Shown: positions 36,384 to 45,784, counted from the stretch's first letter. The stretch: DNA of 64,000 bases from an uncultured Lachnospiraceae bacterium (GCA_947632515.1 CANRPO010000001.1:124001-188000), one strand, 5' to 3'. The notes: generated from the letters alone by a model not told the origin. Numbers and translations: made by a program.

Positions 36384-37400
36384 TTATTCACTTAGGCTCT
36401 TGACATCAAAGCCCGGCTCGACACATCTGGTCGCAAATGTGTGGCGGAGAGCATGAAAATTGACATCATTGATACCGCATTTCATAGTGACTGTTTTAAA
36501 TCGGTTTTCCATATTGCGAGGTTCCGTATAGTAGCTATGAACCATTCCGGTAAGCAAATAAGCATTATCTGGCTTTTGAATCTGCGAAAGAAGCTGACAA
36601 ATCTCGTCAGGAATGGGAATTCTGCGAATAGAGCAGTCGCTCTTCGGCGGCATGATGATTACTTTGGTCTTTTTTCCGGCACTGCCTTTAACCTGTATAC
36701 GCTGCATGGTTTGATGAATATACAGGCATTGCTCATCCATGAGGATATCTTCCCATGTCAAAGAACATATTTCTCCAATCTGTAAGCCAGTATAAAGGCA
36801 AAGTAGGATACCCATGTTACACGGTGTCAGGTTGTCTCTTAGGTAACTGCTCAGCTTTTGCTGCTCCGCACGGCTCAGTATTCGCATAGGCTTTTGAGGT
36901 TGCTTGATTGAAATATCCTTAGTATCTGCGATCTGGATGCTTTTTTCTCTTGCTGCATACTCCATGATATTCGTCATCAGTGAAAGAATGCTATTAACTG
37001 TTTTTGGTGCTAAGCCTTTTGCTTTTGCTCCTCCAGAGGTCAAGAGTTTTCTGCTCCATTGAATGATAGCAGAACGTGAAATTTCAGAAACCGGCTTGTC
37101 TCCAAAGGCGGGTAACAGGTACAAATCCAGCAGATTGGTGTATTTTGCGACACTTGAAGCCTTGAGCTGAGGAGCTTTCAGCAAAAGCCATTCATTAGAT
37201 AGTTCTGTGAATAAACCTTCTTTTCCGTGGATTAGCGCTGATTTTTCGGCAGAAGCGGCTTCCAATTTTAGTTCGGTCTCTTCGTAGGACTTGCCAAATA
37301 CATATCCATAGTGAGTTTTTCCGGCAATTCGATCCTTGATGAATATTCCTTCCCATCGTCCGTCTTTTCTCAGGTAGATATTTTTTCCCTGTTTCGGCAT
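36384..37400 (-). pseudogene. Tyrosine recombinase (integrase), 3'-truncated and catalytically damaged
   Basis: About 338 residues of a Tn916/phage-type integrase: an N-terminal arm-binding domain (YLRKDGRWEGIF), a core-binding SAM-like domain and most of the catalytic domain. The second-box HALRHTFATR is intact, but the frame stops at GFDVKSLSE, where family members continue with ILGH and the nucleophilic tyrosine. The first-box arginine is also lost: LYTGLQIGE instead of LYTGLRIGE, one base change. Two of the essential residues are therefore missing. Start ATG 37400 has GGAGG eight bases upstream. It abuts the KilA-N gene tail to tail, as if a deletion joined two elements. Confidence 0.85.
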
Positions 37401-37507
37401 GTTTCTCACCTCCTTCCAAGTGCCATTTTGACGAAAGACAGGCAGTTCTTAGAACTATTATACAAAAGATGTGTGAAAAAATTTACAGAGTTGAAATCTG
37501 CAACATC

Positions 37508-37536
37508 TTGAGAAACAGCGCGACAATGTGTATAAT
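37508..37536 (+). promoter_or_regulatory. Sigma-A-type promoter before the XRE pseudogene and the large operon
   Basis: TTGAGA (37508-37513), 17-bp spacer, perfect TATAAT (37531-37536). It faces the frameshifted regulator and the sixteen-gene operon. Apart from this and the pseudogene, 37401-38044 holds nothing I can recognise. Confidence 0.55.
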
Positions 37537-37770
37537 AGAAAATGTCGATTGATGTCGGGTTCGTAGAGTAAAGCACTCTAAGAAAACGAAATTCAAATTA
37601 TTGGTTATTATATGTAGAGTATGTCCCAATATGCGAGGTTGTGTGGTGCGACAAATGCATTAGGCAAGAGTGTCGTTGTTTGAAGGAATAAGGCAGCAGA
37701 AAAAACGTTTTGTTGAATAATAATAGGAAATACTTTGAGTACTGAAAAAACTGCTGATATCAGAAATAAG

Positions 37771-37976
37771 ATGACGAAATTACTAAGGAATGAAATGCCT
37801 GTATTGAGAGCAAAAGCGCGAGTCTCGCAAGAAGAAATTGCTGAAAAAAATTGGGATATCACGGCAAACATATAGTTCTATTGAAACCGGAAAGAGAGAT
37901 GTCATGGACTACTTTTCTCGCACTTATAGCCTATTTTCAGAATAATGAAAGCACAAGGCAATGTTGGGCGGTATAG
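37771..37976 (+). pseudogene. Frameshifted XRE-family regulator
   Basis: From ATG 37771 the frame gives LRNEMPVLRAKARVSQEEIA, a typical XRE start. After the A7 run at about 37850 the continuation IGISRQTYSSIETGKR is found only after a shift. A second shift near 37897 is needed to read MSWTTFLALIAYFQNNEST. Joined, the three pieces make a complete helix-turn-helix regulator of about 68 residues. With both shifts, no functional protein is made. It lies directly upstream of the large operon and may once have controlled it. Confidence 0.75.
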
Positions 37977-38044
37977 ATGGTTGTTTATCCGAGGGAATGG
38001 AAATAATCATGGAACATAATTATAACGAAAATCGGTGATAGGCA

Positions 38045-38947
38045 GTGACTGAAAGAAGCAAAAGAACAGGGCGAAGTTTTGCAGAGAGAAGATTATATGA
38101 GTTCCTTGGAATACGCTTGTTCAGAAAACTTGCGTTGAAGCTTGAAGGTTTTAGACACCGTAAAGATAATTCTAGGAACATCAATTATCACCTTTACGGC
38201 AGTGATATCAGTTCAGTGAAGAGTTTCACTGGATATTTGTTGTACAATGCAGTATGCCACATTATAAGTCTTTCTTTTGTTGTCTCCTATTTTGTAATAA
38301 CAGGGATTGTTGGAACTGGATATATCGTTCTCGATATATCTATGTGTATTCTGCTAATAATCAATCTGTACTGTATTATGCTTCAGCGGTACACATACAT
38401 AAAGATAAGAGGATTTGCAGAAAAATTAGTTAATATCAAAAATAAGCGAATTGCTGATAGAATTGAACGCTTATTGCAAAAAATTGAACATAGAGAATAT
38501 AGCGAACTTAAGAAAGAGTTTTTGCTAATTGAAAGGATTCAAGCAAGCATTCATAACGGAACTGAATGTGTCATCGAAGAACGCGATGCGGCTACATTGG
38601 ACAATATATCAAAATGCTCTCAAGATATCCTCGGATCCAGCAACCACGAAAAAAATGAAAACGATGATGACTTGTCGTTGAGGGATGCTATTATGAGAAT
38701 ACCAAAGAAACCATTAGTTATTAACAAGGTTACAAGGAGAGCTGCGAAATTGCAAATTGCATTTCATTTTGAGAAATTTAGCAATGTTCTCTTTGGCTTT
38801 AGCATCATTACAGAAACCGGTATTTGTGAGAATGCATATAGAGTACTCATCCAGGACACGTCTCGTGATTCTGTTGAATTCCTTGTTGATGTTCTTTTTA
38901 GAGCATACAACAAAGCACTGTTATCTCAGAAGAGGACACAAGTATGA
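38045..38947 (+). CDS. Membrane protein of unknown function, first gene of the operon
   Basis: A 300-residue protein with two adjacent transmembrane helices (about residues 68-90 and 92-113) and a long, charged C-terminal cytoplasmic part predicted helical. The end of helix 2, INLYCIMLQRY, weakly recalls a short stretch of CrtO-type acyltransferases, but nothing else supports that. Start GTG 38045 follows GGTGATAGGCA, a weak ribosome-binding site. The stop overlaps the next gene (ATGA). Confidence 0.65.
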   Translation: MTERSKRTGRSFAERRLYEFLGIRLFRKLALKLEGFRHRKDNSRNINYHLYGSDISSVKSFTGYLLYNAVCHIISLSFVVSYFVITGIVGTGYIVLDISMCILLIINLYCIMLQRYTYIKIRGFAEKLVNIKNKRIADRIERLLQKIEHREYSELKKEFLLIERIQASIHNGTECVIEERDAATLDNISKCSQDILGSSNHEKNENDDDLSLRDAIMRIPKKPLVINKVTRRAAKLQIAFHFEKFSNVLFGFSIITETGICENAYRVLIQDTSRDSVEFLVDVLFRAYNKALLSQKRTQV

Positions 38948-39936
38948 GTACGATGCAATGGGAGTATAAAACAAGCTTTCAGAAAAAAGCGACATTTAAT
39001 TCCATTCTTTCCAAGGAACTTGGAGGTTGTAAGCACAAAATCAATGCCCGATACGAATGGAAAAGACAAGATCAAGTGCTCACCATTAGCGTATCGCTTA
39101 AGAATACGTTTGAAGTAGGAATAAATCTGAATACAGGCAGACAGGAACACTTCGGCGATTCTGCTAATGCACCTATGTTGGAGATACTGTACAGAGCTTA
39201 TTACATTTCTGCATATATCCGCTGCTTGGATGATGCAAACTCTGCTGCTCCGCAATCGTATTTTTCAGGACTCGTATTGCTGTGTGCGATTAATAGTTTA
39301 TGTGGAGGTAAAAAGGTAAGAGCGTTTTCACCCATAGAAAAACAACCACACAATTTGAGACCGATTGATGTTCATTGTGCTATCCGAGCGTTGACGAGAT
39401 TAACAATCGATTACACCGAAAGAATTCCGGAAAATTCAAGAGATGATATTAATGGGATCATAAATGAATTGTTAACATATTCCATGTTGCCTGAAATCAG
39501 TTATAACGGAGGCAAAGCCATATATTCGTTGCTTCAGGAAATTAGAGAACTCTGGGGTAATGTGACATTACATAGATGTTCTATAACAGACTACACATTC
39601 TTTGATGAAATGGTCACCAAAGAATGTCTCGATTTAAGCCTAAATGAATTGGTGCTTATTTGTGAGAACAGTCAAAATCTATTTTGGGGTAACCTTATGA
39701 TACGGCTATCTGCCCATTTAGGTAAGTGTATCGACACCAATAAAAACCAAGAGCCTTTTATTACAAGTTGTATTCAGCATTTTGGAGAAGACTCTGTTAG
39801 GTATTATCGGGATACTGAGCAGACAGAGAATATACTGCTTAGTGATAATCTTGTGGCAATAAAAAAGCTCTCTAGAATGAGTGAACAAGCATTTTCGATA
39901 GTTACTGCAAATTGTGGGAAGATCCATTATTTTTAG
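38944..39936 (+). CDS. Soluble protein of unknown function in the T7-like operon
   Basis: A 330-residue protein without signal peptide or membrane helix. The N-terminal 80 residues look beta-rich (QVLTISVSLKNTFEVGINL) and the rest helical. It has several cysteines but no metal motif. No family is recognised. It starts within the stop of the preceding gene (4-bp overlap), so the two products are probably made in equal amounts and may interact. Confidence 0.65.
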   Translation: MSTMQWEYKTSFQKKATFNSILSKELGGCKHKINARYEWKRQDQVLTISVSLKNTFEVGINLNTGRQEHFGDSANAPMLEILYRAYYISAYIRCLDDANSAAPQSYFSGLVLLCAINSLCGGKKVRAFSPIEKQPHNLRPIDVHCAIRALTRLTIDYTERIPENSRDDINGIINELLTYSMLPEISYNGGKAIYSLLQEIRELWGNVTLHRCSITDYTFFDEMVTKECLDLSLNELVLICENSQNLFWGNLMIRLSAHLGKCIDTNKNQEPFITSCIQHFGEDSVRYYRDTEQTENILLSDNLVAIKKLSRMSEQAFSIVTANCGKIHYF

Positions 39937-39962
39937 TAACAAAAAGATACGGAGGAAACCAA

Positions 39963-41474
39963 ATGAGTAGCGGCGTTGAAGCTGATGGAATTGTTGCTGC
40001 AGCAGTAATTTTACCTGTTGCTGCTGCCTACGGTGCCGGATGGCTGGCTTGGCAAGGCGGAAAGCTATTGATAGAAGCAAATAGAGCTGTGGACAGACAG
40101 ATAGCTGAAAAAAAACGACAACTCGAAGAGGCGGCGCGTCATCGCAAGATGGCTGCGATTTCTGCGCACAGCCAGTTGGTGGACATGTGCTCTCAAATCC
40201 TTTCTCAAATAGAAACAGGAAGCAACACCAGAAGTATTGCGAGTTTTGCTGAGATAGAACAACTTAAATATGACCTGACATCAATTTGTAAGGAAGCATT
40301 ACCTGATGATACAGCGCAAATAGAGAGTTTAACCTCTTTGGGATATCTGAAACTCGATAAAGTTGTCCAGCAACAGAGTCAAATTGCTGCTATGACTATG
40401 TCAGAAACAGAGACGGGTCTTTATAGGGGACTTTCTGTCGCTGACTTAATGGACGATATTCGCCTGGTTGTGGAAACCATGTCAGTTCATGCAACCGATG
40501 GACAGAACGTCGCTGCGGCTAATCCTGATGTTCTTGAGAGAGCGAAACTAAATGAAGAGTTCTCTCACATTACTGCTGAAATCATGGAGGCTCTCGAAAC
40601 TGTACAGTTTCTCTCTAGTACATATGGACTTACCGCATCAGGTAGTGCGTGGTTTCATAGTTGCTTCAATGGAATAGATATGCAAATAGAGGTTTTGTGC
40701 AGACCTACAACCTCCAACCAAGAACTCAAGAAAGGCATTCGTCGTTTGCGGGATGCGTTAGATCAGTATGAAACAATGGCTCCAAGTATAGAAAATGATC
40801 TAAAGCGTATGGGAGCTTTATATAAAGTTTATGTAGATGCGTCTAGAGCCTTAGGTGAAGTTGTTGTGGACATTAAGGCTTTTAAGAGCGCATCAGAACT
40901 AGAGAAAAAGCTGCGTTATTTGCAGGAGCGGGCTAAAAAAGCTCAAGAATGCGCTGAAATCTATAAGAAACTCGGACCGGCTGCATATATGTGCTATGCG
41001 TGGGATCAGGAACTTAGAACTATGGGATACGAAGTTCATAGCCGAAAGAAGATATCTGAGATGGCGAGGAGTAAGCCTGTTCGTGCTAAAGTCGGAGAGG
41101 ATAAGCTCCCATTCTATGAATGGAACAATGCTGATTTGACACAACTGTATTCCGTAAGTTCACAGTGCGCATTGCAAGTAATAGTTCATGATGACGGATC
41201 AGTTTCAATGCAGACGATTGCCGAAGAGGAAAGCGAAGATGTTGTTTATGTTCAACGAAGCCACTGTTCGCAATTAAGTGCCTTACATGAAAATCTTCGG
41301 AAGAACTGGTTCATCTTATACGATTACGAAGAAACTGAGTCTCCAGAGGTAATAAAGACTGTGGCTCAATGGAGAACCACTGAAGAGAATGCTTGGAGAA
41401 CACCTGGTGAAACGGTTATAACTGATCAACGCGCGAAGAGTAAAGAAGCTGATAAAACAAAGCGGATGCAGTAA
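39963..41474 (+). CDS. Coiled-coil protein with N-terminal membrane segment
   Basis: A 503-residue protein. Residues 8-28 (IVAAAVILPVAAAYGAGWLAW) are hydrophobic and probably insert into the membrane. They are followed by a charged coiled coil (about 35-60, AVDRQIAEKKRQLEEAARH) and long helical stretches up to about 360. The C-terminal 150 residues are mixed, with a beta-type patch (CALQVIVHDDGSVSMQTIA). No family is recognised. Start ATG 39963 has GGAGGAAACCAA upstream. A structural or adaptor role in a membrane complex is inferred. Confidence 0.65.
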   Translation: MSSGVEADGIVAAAVILPVAAAYGAGWLAWQGGKLLIEANRAVDRQIAEKKRQLEEAARHRKMAAISAHSQLVDMCSQILSQIETGSNTRSIASFAEIEQLKYDLTSICKEALPDDTAQIESLTSLGYLKLDKVVQQQSQIAAMTMSETETGLYRGLSVADLMDDIRLVVETMSVHATDGQNVAAANPDVLERAKLNEEFSHITAEIMEALETVQFLSSTYGLTASGSAWFHSCFNGIDMQIEVLCRPTTSNQELKKGIRRLRDALDQYETMAPSIENDLKRMGALYKVYVDASRALGEVVVDIKAFKSASELEKKLRYLQERAKKAQECAEIYKKLGPAAYMCYAWDQELRTMGYEVHSRKKISEMARSKPVRAKVGEDKLPFYEWNNADLTQLYSVSSQCALQVIVHDDGSVSMQTIAEEESEDVVYVQRSHCSQLSALHENLRKNWFILYDYEETESPEVIKTVAQWRTTEENAWRTPGETVITDQRAKSKEADKTKRMQ

Positions 41475-41488
41475 GGAGAGGTTAGTTG

Positions 41489-42451
41489 ATGAGCAAAATA
41501 CCATGTAGAAAATGTCCAGGATGTGATTTTTATCAAGGCGTATCCGCATTGATTTGTGATGAGTGCGGCAGGGAATTAAAAACTGTTCCAGCCCTTTTGG
41601 TTGAAACCAATGAGATTCCAGGAGAACTGTACGGTGAGATTGACGAGGATGCTACAGTTTATGTTCAAAAATGCTCGGCGTGTGGTGCTTTGAATTTTTC
41701 TGCCAGTATAGATGAACCTGTAAAGGTTTGCTACAACTGTCACAAGACAAGAATCGCGTCAATTATTCCTGTTGAATATGTAGTTAATGAGGGTTCAGAC
41801 GGTGCTTCAGCAGACAGTGTTACCAGCAAGGATTCGGATGAACCAGAACTCCCACAGGAAGAAAAGATAAGCAGGGGCATTTTTGCCCTCAAAGATGATG
41901 AAGACGATGAAGATGATGATTCCTCCCAATGGCAGGACATCCTCGGAAATATTAGACAAACCATTGGCGCGGCATCAATGAAAAAGCCAACGACTATTAC
42001 TGAGACATCATCGGTACCAAATGACGGCATCACAGATGAATTGGAGAACGAAGATGATGACGAAGACGATGCGGATTGGTCTGGAATTTTAGGCAGCAAA
42101 AGTAGGCCCACAAAAACTGATCCAGTAGCGACAAAAAAGGAAATTACATTAACTGCAATAAGGTACGGACGGCTGTCATTCACAATAGAGGCTAGGGATA
42201 ACAGACTATATATGCTTGGAAGGTCAGCGAACCAAAGCAGCTTTTTGTCTAAGGATGGACGTGTGGGCAATGAACATTGTTACATATTTTTCAGGGATGG
42301 ATTCTGGCATGTAAAAGATAATCATTCTGCAAATGGAACAGCTGTTAATTCACGGGACATTGGTCTGAACGGTGAACATGTTTTAAGCGATGGCGACGAG
42401 TTGAAATTAGGACACCATCCAGACTCGATGGCATTCCGTATTACAATCTAG
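41489..42451 (+). CDS. FHA-domain protein with two zinc ribbons
   Basis: A 320-residue protein. Residues 1-90 contain two zinc-ribbon-like cysteine sets (CRKCPGC with CDECG, and CSACG with CYNCH). A long acidic linker carries two copies of a short motif, W148QDILG and W197SGILG, each after an Asp/Glu run. The C-terminal 100 residues are a forkhead-associated domain: LYMLGRS, GNEHC (normally SRxH), the hallmark NHSANGTAVN, and DGDELKLG. FHA domains bind phosphothreonine peptides. The kinase and phosphatase of the same operon would make and remove such marks. Start ATG 41489 has GGAGAGG upstream; the TTG at 41486 is an alternative. Confidence 0.88.
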   Translation: MSKIPCRKCPGCDFYQGVSALICDECGRELKTVPALLVETNEIPGELYGEIDEDATVYVQKCSACGALNFSASIDEPVKVCYNCHKTRIASIIPVEYVVNEGSDGASADSVTSKDSDEPELPQEEKISRGIFALKDDEDDEDDDSSQWQDILGNIRQTIGAASMKKPTTITETSSVPNDGITDELENEDDDEDDADWSGILGSKSRPTKTDPVATKKEITLTAIRYGRLSFTIEARDNRLYMLGRSANQSSFLSKDGRVGNEHCYIFFRDGFWHVKDNHSANGTAVNSRDIGLNGEHVLSDGDELKLGHHPDSMAFRITI

Positions 42452-42470
42452 GCACAGGATGGTTGAAACA

Positions 42471-43049
42471 ATGAGAATTGGAAGAATCTTGTCACCAGTA
42501 CATTCATTGGGACCGGGGGAACGTCTTTGTATATGGACTCAAGGCTGTAGCAAAAACTGTATGGGATGTATCTCTCCTGAATTGCAGGAACTATCTGGAT
42601 CGGATATTGACGAAGAGATACTGTGGAAGTTAATGCAGCAGATAGCTGACAAGAATAACTGCTCAGGGTTGACAGTGTCTGGCGGAGATCCAATGGAACA
42701 GCCAGATTCGTTGTGGATGCTTTTAGAAAAAGCGCGCAGTCGATTTGAAGATATTTTAGTATATACAGGATTCAGTATAGAGGATATCCTAAAAGGCTGC
42801 GCCGGCAGGTCGGGGATTAAATGTTTAGATTATATTGATGTACTGATAGACGGTAGATATGTCAAAGAGTTAAACACATCGGATTGTGTTTTGCGAGGGT
42901 CGAGTAATCAAAAGATTACTTATCTAAATGAGAAAATGAAACCGATTTATGAAGAGTACATGAAACAAGGGAGAATCGTTGAGATCTTTGCTCACAATCA
43001 GGAAACGATTATCACAGGCATTCTAAACGAGGTGACAGATTATGAATGA
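42471..43049 (+). CDS. Radical-SAM activase-like protein (NrdG/PflA type)
   Basis: A 192-residue radical SAM protein of the activating-enzyme group. The 4Fe-4S cysteines are in CSKNCMGC (CxxxCxxC), and the SAM-binding GGDP motif is in VSGGDPMEQP. WTQGC and ILVYTGF are typical of NrdG, which makes the glycyl radical in anaerobic ribonucleotide reductase. No NrdD or other glycyl radical enzyme is encoded in the window, so its partner is unknown. Start could also be ATG 42459. It overlaps the AAA+ gene by 8 bp, so it is a firm member of the operon. Confidence 0.88.
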   Translation: MRIGRILSPVHSLGPGERLCIWTQGCSKNCMGCISPELQELSGSDIDEEILWKLMQQIADKNNCSGLTVSGGDPMEQPDSLWMLLEKARSRFEDILVYTGFSIEDILKGCAGRSGIKCLDYIDVLIDGRYVKELNTSDCVLRGSSNQKITYLNEKMKPIYEEYMKQGRIVEIFAHNQETIITGILNEVTDYE

Positions 43050-44991
43050 AAATGTAATACCAAAATGGCAAAGAGAGTTGCGGTCTTTCTTGGGGATAAA
43101 AAGTGGCATTATCTTGGAGGGCAATGTCTATGATGAGTTCCCAAGGTTTCAATACGCGGGTGATGAGACGGTTTTCTTGGACACAGATAATCTGGACCAA
43201 ACAATCCTAAGTCTCGTTAAAGAAGAACAAACAGATGTGTTTTTCTTTGATCCTGTTGATGGTTTTTACTGTTATGAAAATTCAATTGAAGCTCAAAGGA
43301 AAATGTTACAGCCTCTTTTTGAAGATTATTCAACCAATGAGATAACCAAGAACCACGGATGTACGGTTTGCTTAATGCCAAGTGAAAAGAAAAAAGGGTG
43401 TAAAGGGTCTGCGGAAACTGAACAGTATATATGGGTCAGCGAGATAATTCGACGGGCTGTTTCTGATAAAACTCAATATATAAGCAAAGATAACATGGTC
43501 TTTGTTTTGAATTTTGCTTCTCGTTTGGATGCGTGTAATCTTAGAGAATCAGAATCTAATACGATGTTCTTGAATTTGATGGCGGCGACAACCTCTGTTC
43601 AAACGTCACAGTTGTACTGTAATTCACTAATTATGGTCGTGGATAAATACAATGACATACCGGCGTGGGTGTATTTGAATAATCCTAATGTGAGAACAAT
43701 ATCTGTTTGCGTTCCGGATAGAAACACACGTAGGATCTATTTGGAAAACCTATATGGTGATCTTGCACCCTTCCAACTGCTCAGTGATGAAAACTATGAA
43801 CCGGGTAAGCAGTTTGTTGCTGAGACAGAAGGGCTTCAATTACAGGAACTTAAGCAGATTTTGCAACTGGCTTATCGTAAAGATATAAAGCCAGAATCTA
43901 TAGATTTAGCTTTCAAGTTGTACAAATATGGTGTCTTGGATGATCCTTGGGCAAATTTAGAGAATGATATTCTCGTTCATATAGAGGGTAAACTTGAAGA
44001 ACGAGTCAAGGGACAAGATGAAGCAATAAACAAAGTCAAAACAGTTGTAACGAGAGCAGTGAAAGGACTATCAGGATTGCAACATTCCGGAGCTTCTCAT
44101 AAACCAAGAGGAATTCTGTTTTTCGCCGGCCCGACAGGTGTAGGAAAAACAGAGACAGCTAAAGCTCTTGCTGAAGCAATATTTGGCGATGAGAATGCTT
44201 GTATCCGTTTTGATATGAGTGAATATCGCCTTGAACAAAGCGACCAGAAATTGTTTGGTGCGCCTCCTGGATATGTTGGATACGAAGGCGGCGGACAACT
44301 TACGAATGCCGTTAAGAATAGACCGTTTAGTGTAATATTGTTTGATGAGATAGAAAAGGCCTCACCAACTATATTAGACAAGTTTCTGCAGATCCTTGAA
44401 GATGGTCGTATGACTGATAACCAAGGAAACACGGTTTATTTCGGTGAAACAATCATAATCTTTACAAGTAACATAGGACTAACAAAAGAGGCCACAGATC
44501 CGGAAAATACTTTTAGGTCTACACCTCATAGAGTTCCCACAGTTACGATAGAAGATCCTACAAAGGAGGACACGCAAGAGTTTCGTAATCACGTTACGGA
44601 ACTATTAACCGAGGGTGTTAAAGCATACTTTAACGATAATGGACGCCCTGAACTTTTAAACAGGCTCGGTGATGACAACATCGTTGTATTCCAGTTTATT
44701 AATGTTAAGGATGCAATTACCATCTGTGACTACAAGCTAGGTAAGATATGCAAATCAATAAAAGCCAAAAAGGATATTGATATCATTACCGATGACATAC
44801 TAGATATATTACATGAAAAAGCAGTGATAGAGCGCGCTCATGGAGGTCGAGGTGTAGGCAACATGCTAGAAAGAGAATTTATCAATCCGTTTTCTAGTTT
44901 TATATGTACTCTTCCGACAATGCCATCGGTATTGCGCTGTCACAACGGAGAGAATGGTATAGAATTCGAGGTGATGTTAGGTGAAAATTGA
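43042..44991 (+). CDS. ClpB/ClpA-like AAA+ ATPase
   Basis: A 649-residue protein. The N-terminal 320 residues begin with FLGIKSGIILEGNVYD and look like a degenerate nucleotide-binding-type domain without Walker motifs. The C-terminal half is a Clp/Hsp100 D2-type AAA+ domain: AGPTGVGKTETAKALAEA (Walker A, about residues 361-370), the pore-loop region APPGYVGYEGGG, VILFDEIEKA (Walker B, about 431-437), sensor 1 FTSN, the arginine finger in GRPELLNRLGD and sensor 2 GGRGVGNML. It is a single complete ATPase ring with no ClpP-binding loop that I can see, hence probably a disassembly or unfolding machine. Confidence 0.9.
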   Translation: MNENVIPKWQRELRSFLGIKSGIILEGNVYDEFPRFQYAGDETVFLDTDNLDQTILSLVKEEQTDVFFFDPVDGFYCYENSIEAQRKMLQPLFEDYSTNEITKNHGCTVCLMPSEKKKGCKGSAETEQYIWVSEIIRRAVSDKTQYISKDNMVFVLNFASRLDACNLRESESNTMFLNLMAATTSVQTSQLYCNSLIMVVDKYNDIPAWVYLNNPNVRTISVCVPDRNTRRIYLENLYGDLAPFQLLSDENYEPGKQFVAETEGLQLQELKQILQLAYRKDIKPESIDLAFKLYKYGVLDDPWANLENDILVHIEGKLEERVKGQDEAINKVKTVVTRAVKGLSGLQHSGASHKPRGILFFAGPTGVGKTETAKALAEAIFGDENACIRFDMSEYRLEQSDQKLFGAPPGYVGYEGGGQLTNAVKNRPFSVILFDEIEKASPTILDKFLQILEDGRMTDNQGNTVYFGETIIIFTSNIGLTKEATDPENTFRSTPHRVPTVTIEDPTKEDTQEFRNHVTELLTEGVKAYFNDNGRPELLNRLGDDNIVVFQFINVKDAITICDYKLGKICKSIKAKKDIDIITDDILDILHEKAVIERAHGGRGVGNMLEREFINPFSSFICTLPTMPSVLRCHNGENGIEFEVMLGEN

Positions 44992-45772
44992 TTTTGCTGC
45001 GAAGGTAGATATAGGTGCTAAGGAAACGAATGATGATCGCATACTTATTGATGGAAAGGTGCTTGATGTGGGTGCGCTCGGCGGAATGGTTGATATACCT
45101 TCAGTTGTTGCTGTTTGCGATGGTTGTGGTGGATACTTGGGCGGAAATATTGCAGCACAAACTGTGCTGGATCTCCTGTCTGACGAAGATCCCGGTAACT
45201 TATCAGATTCTACATATCTTGCCCAGGTACTGGATAATTGCCAACGAGCAGTGATGGAAAAGAAAGCAGAGATGCCTCATTTTTCCGAGATGTGCACTAC
45301 CGTTGCAGGGTGTGTTTTCTGCAATGACAGTACCCTAATCTTTTACTCTGGAGACAGTCGTGTATATAGACATGATCGATGGGGCATTGCAAAAATGACG
45401 AGGGATCATTCGGTTGTCCAGGATATGATTGATATGGGAGAAATAACTCCGGAAGAAGCTGAGATCCATCCAAAAAGAAATGTGATAAGTAGATGCATTG
45501 GGATTGAAGGGCGTCCGCCGGAAATATATATTTCCAACACCCCTATAAATCCAGGAGAAAAGTATTTGCTCTGCTCCGATGGTCTATGGGAAAGTGTTGG
45601 CGAAACACAGATGAAAGAATTGTTGGATAGAGATTTGCCATTACCCCATATGGTAGATGAACTTATACAAATGGCACTTAGGCAGAGATCAGACGATAAT
45701 ATCAGTGTATGCATATGTTCTTGCCAAGGAAATGTAGAGGTGCAAGAGAACAAGCCGTTTATACTGGATTAA
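44981..45772 (+). CDS. PP2C-type protein phosphatase
   Basis: A 263-residue PPM-family Ser/Thr phosphatase. Metal-binding and catalytic motifs are present: NDDR near the N-terminus, VCDGCGG (normally ADGMGG), GDSRVYR, TRDHS, LLCSDGLWE and DDNISV. There is no membrane segment. Start is GTG 44981, inside the 3' end of the AAA+ gene (11-bp overlap), with GAGGTGATGTTAG upstream. It would reverse the phosphorylation made by the kinase encoded directly downstream. Confidence 0.93.
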   Translation: MKIDFAAKVDIGAKETNDDRILIDGKVLDVGALGGMVDIPSVVAVCDGCGGYLGGNIAAQTVLDLLSDEDPGNLSDSTYLAQVLDNCQRAVMEKKAEMPHFSEMCTTVAGCVFCNDSTLIFYSGDSRVYRHDRWGIAKMTRDHSVVQDMIDMGEITPEEAEIHPKRNVISRCIGIEGRPPEIYISNTPINPGEKYLLCSDGLWESVGETQMKELLDRDLPLPHMVDELIQMALRQRSDDNISVCICSCQGNVEVQENKPFILD

Positions 45773-45784
45773 AGGAGAAAAGAC

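Noticed and set aside
42471-43049. Radical SAM gene considered as nrdG of an anaerobic ribonucleotide reductase operon
   Set aside because: No nrdD in the window, and the gene overlaps unrelated operon members.
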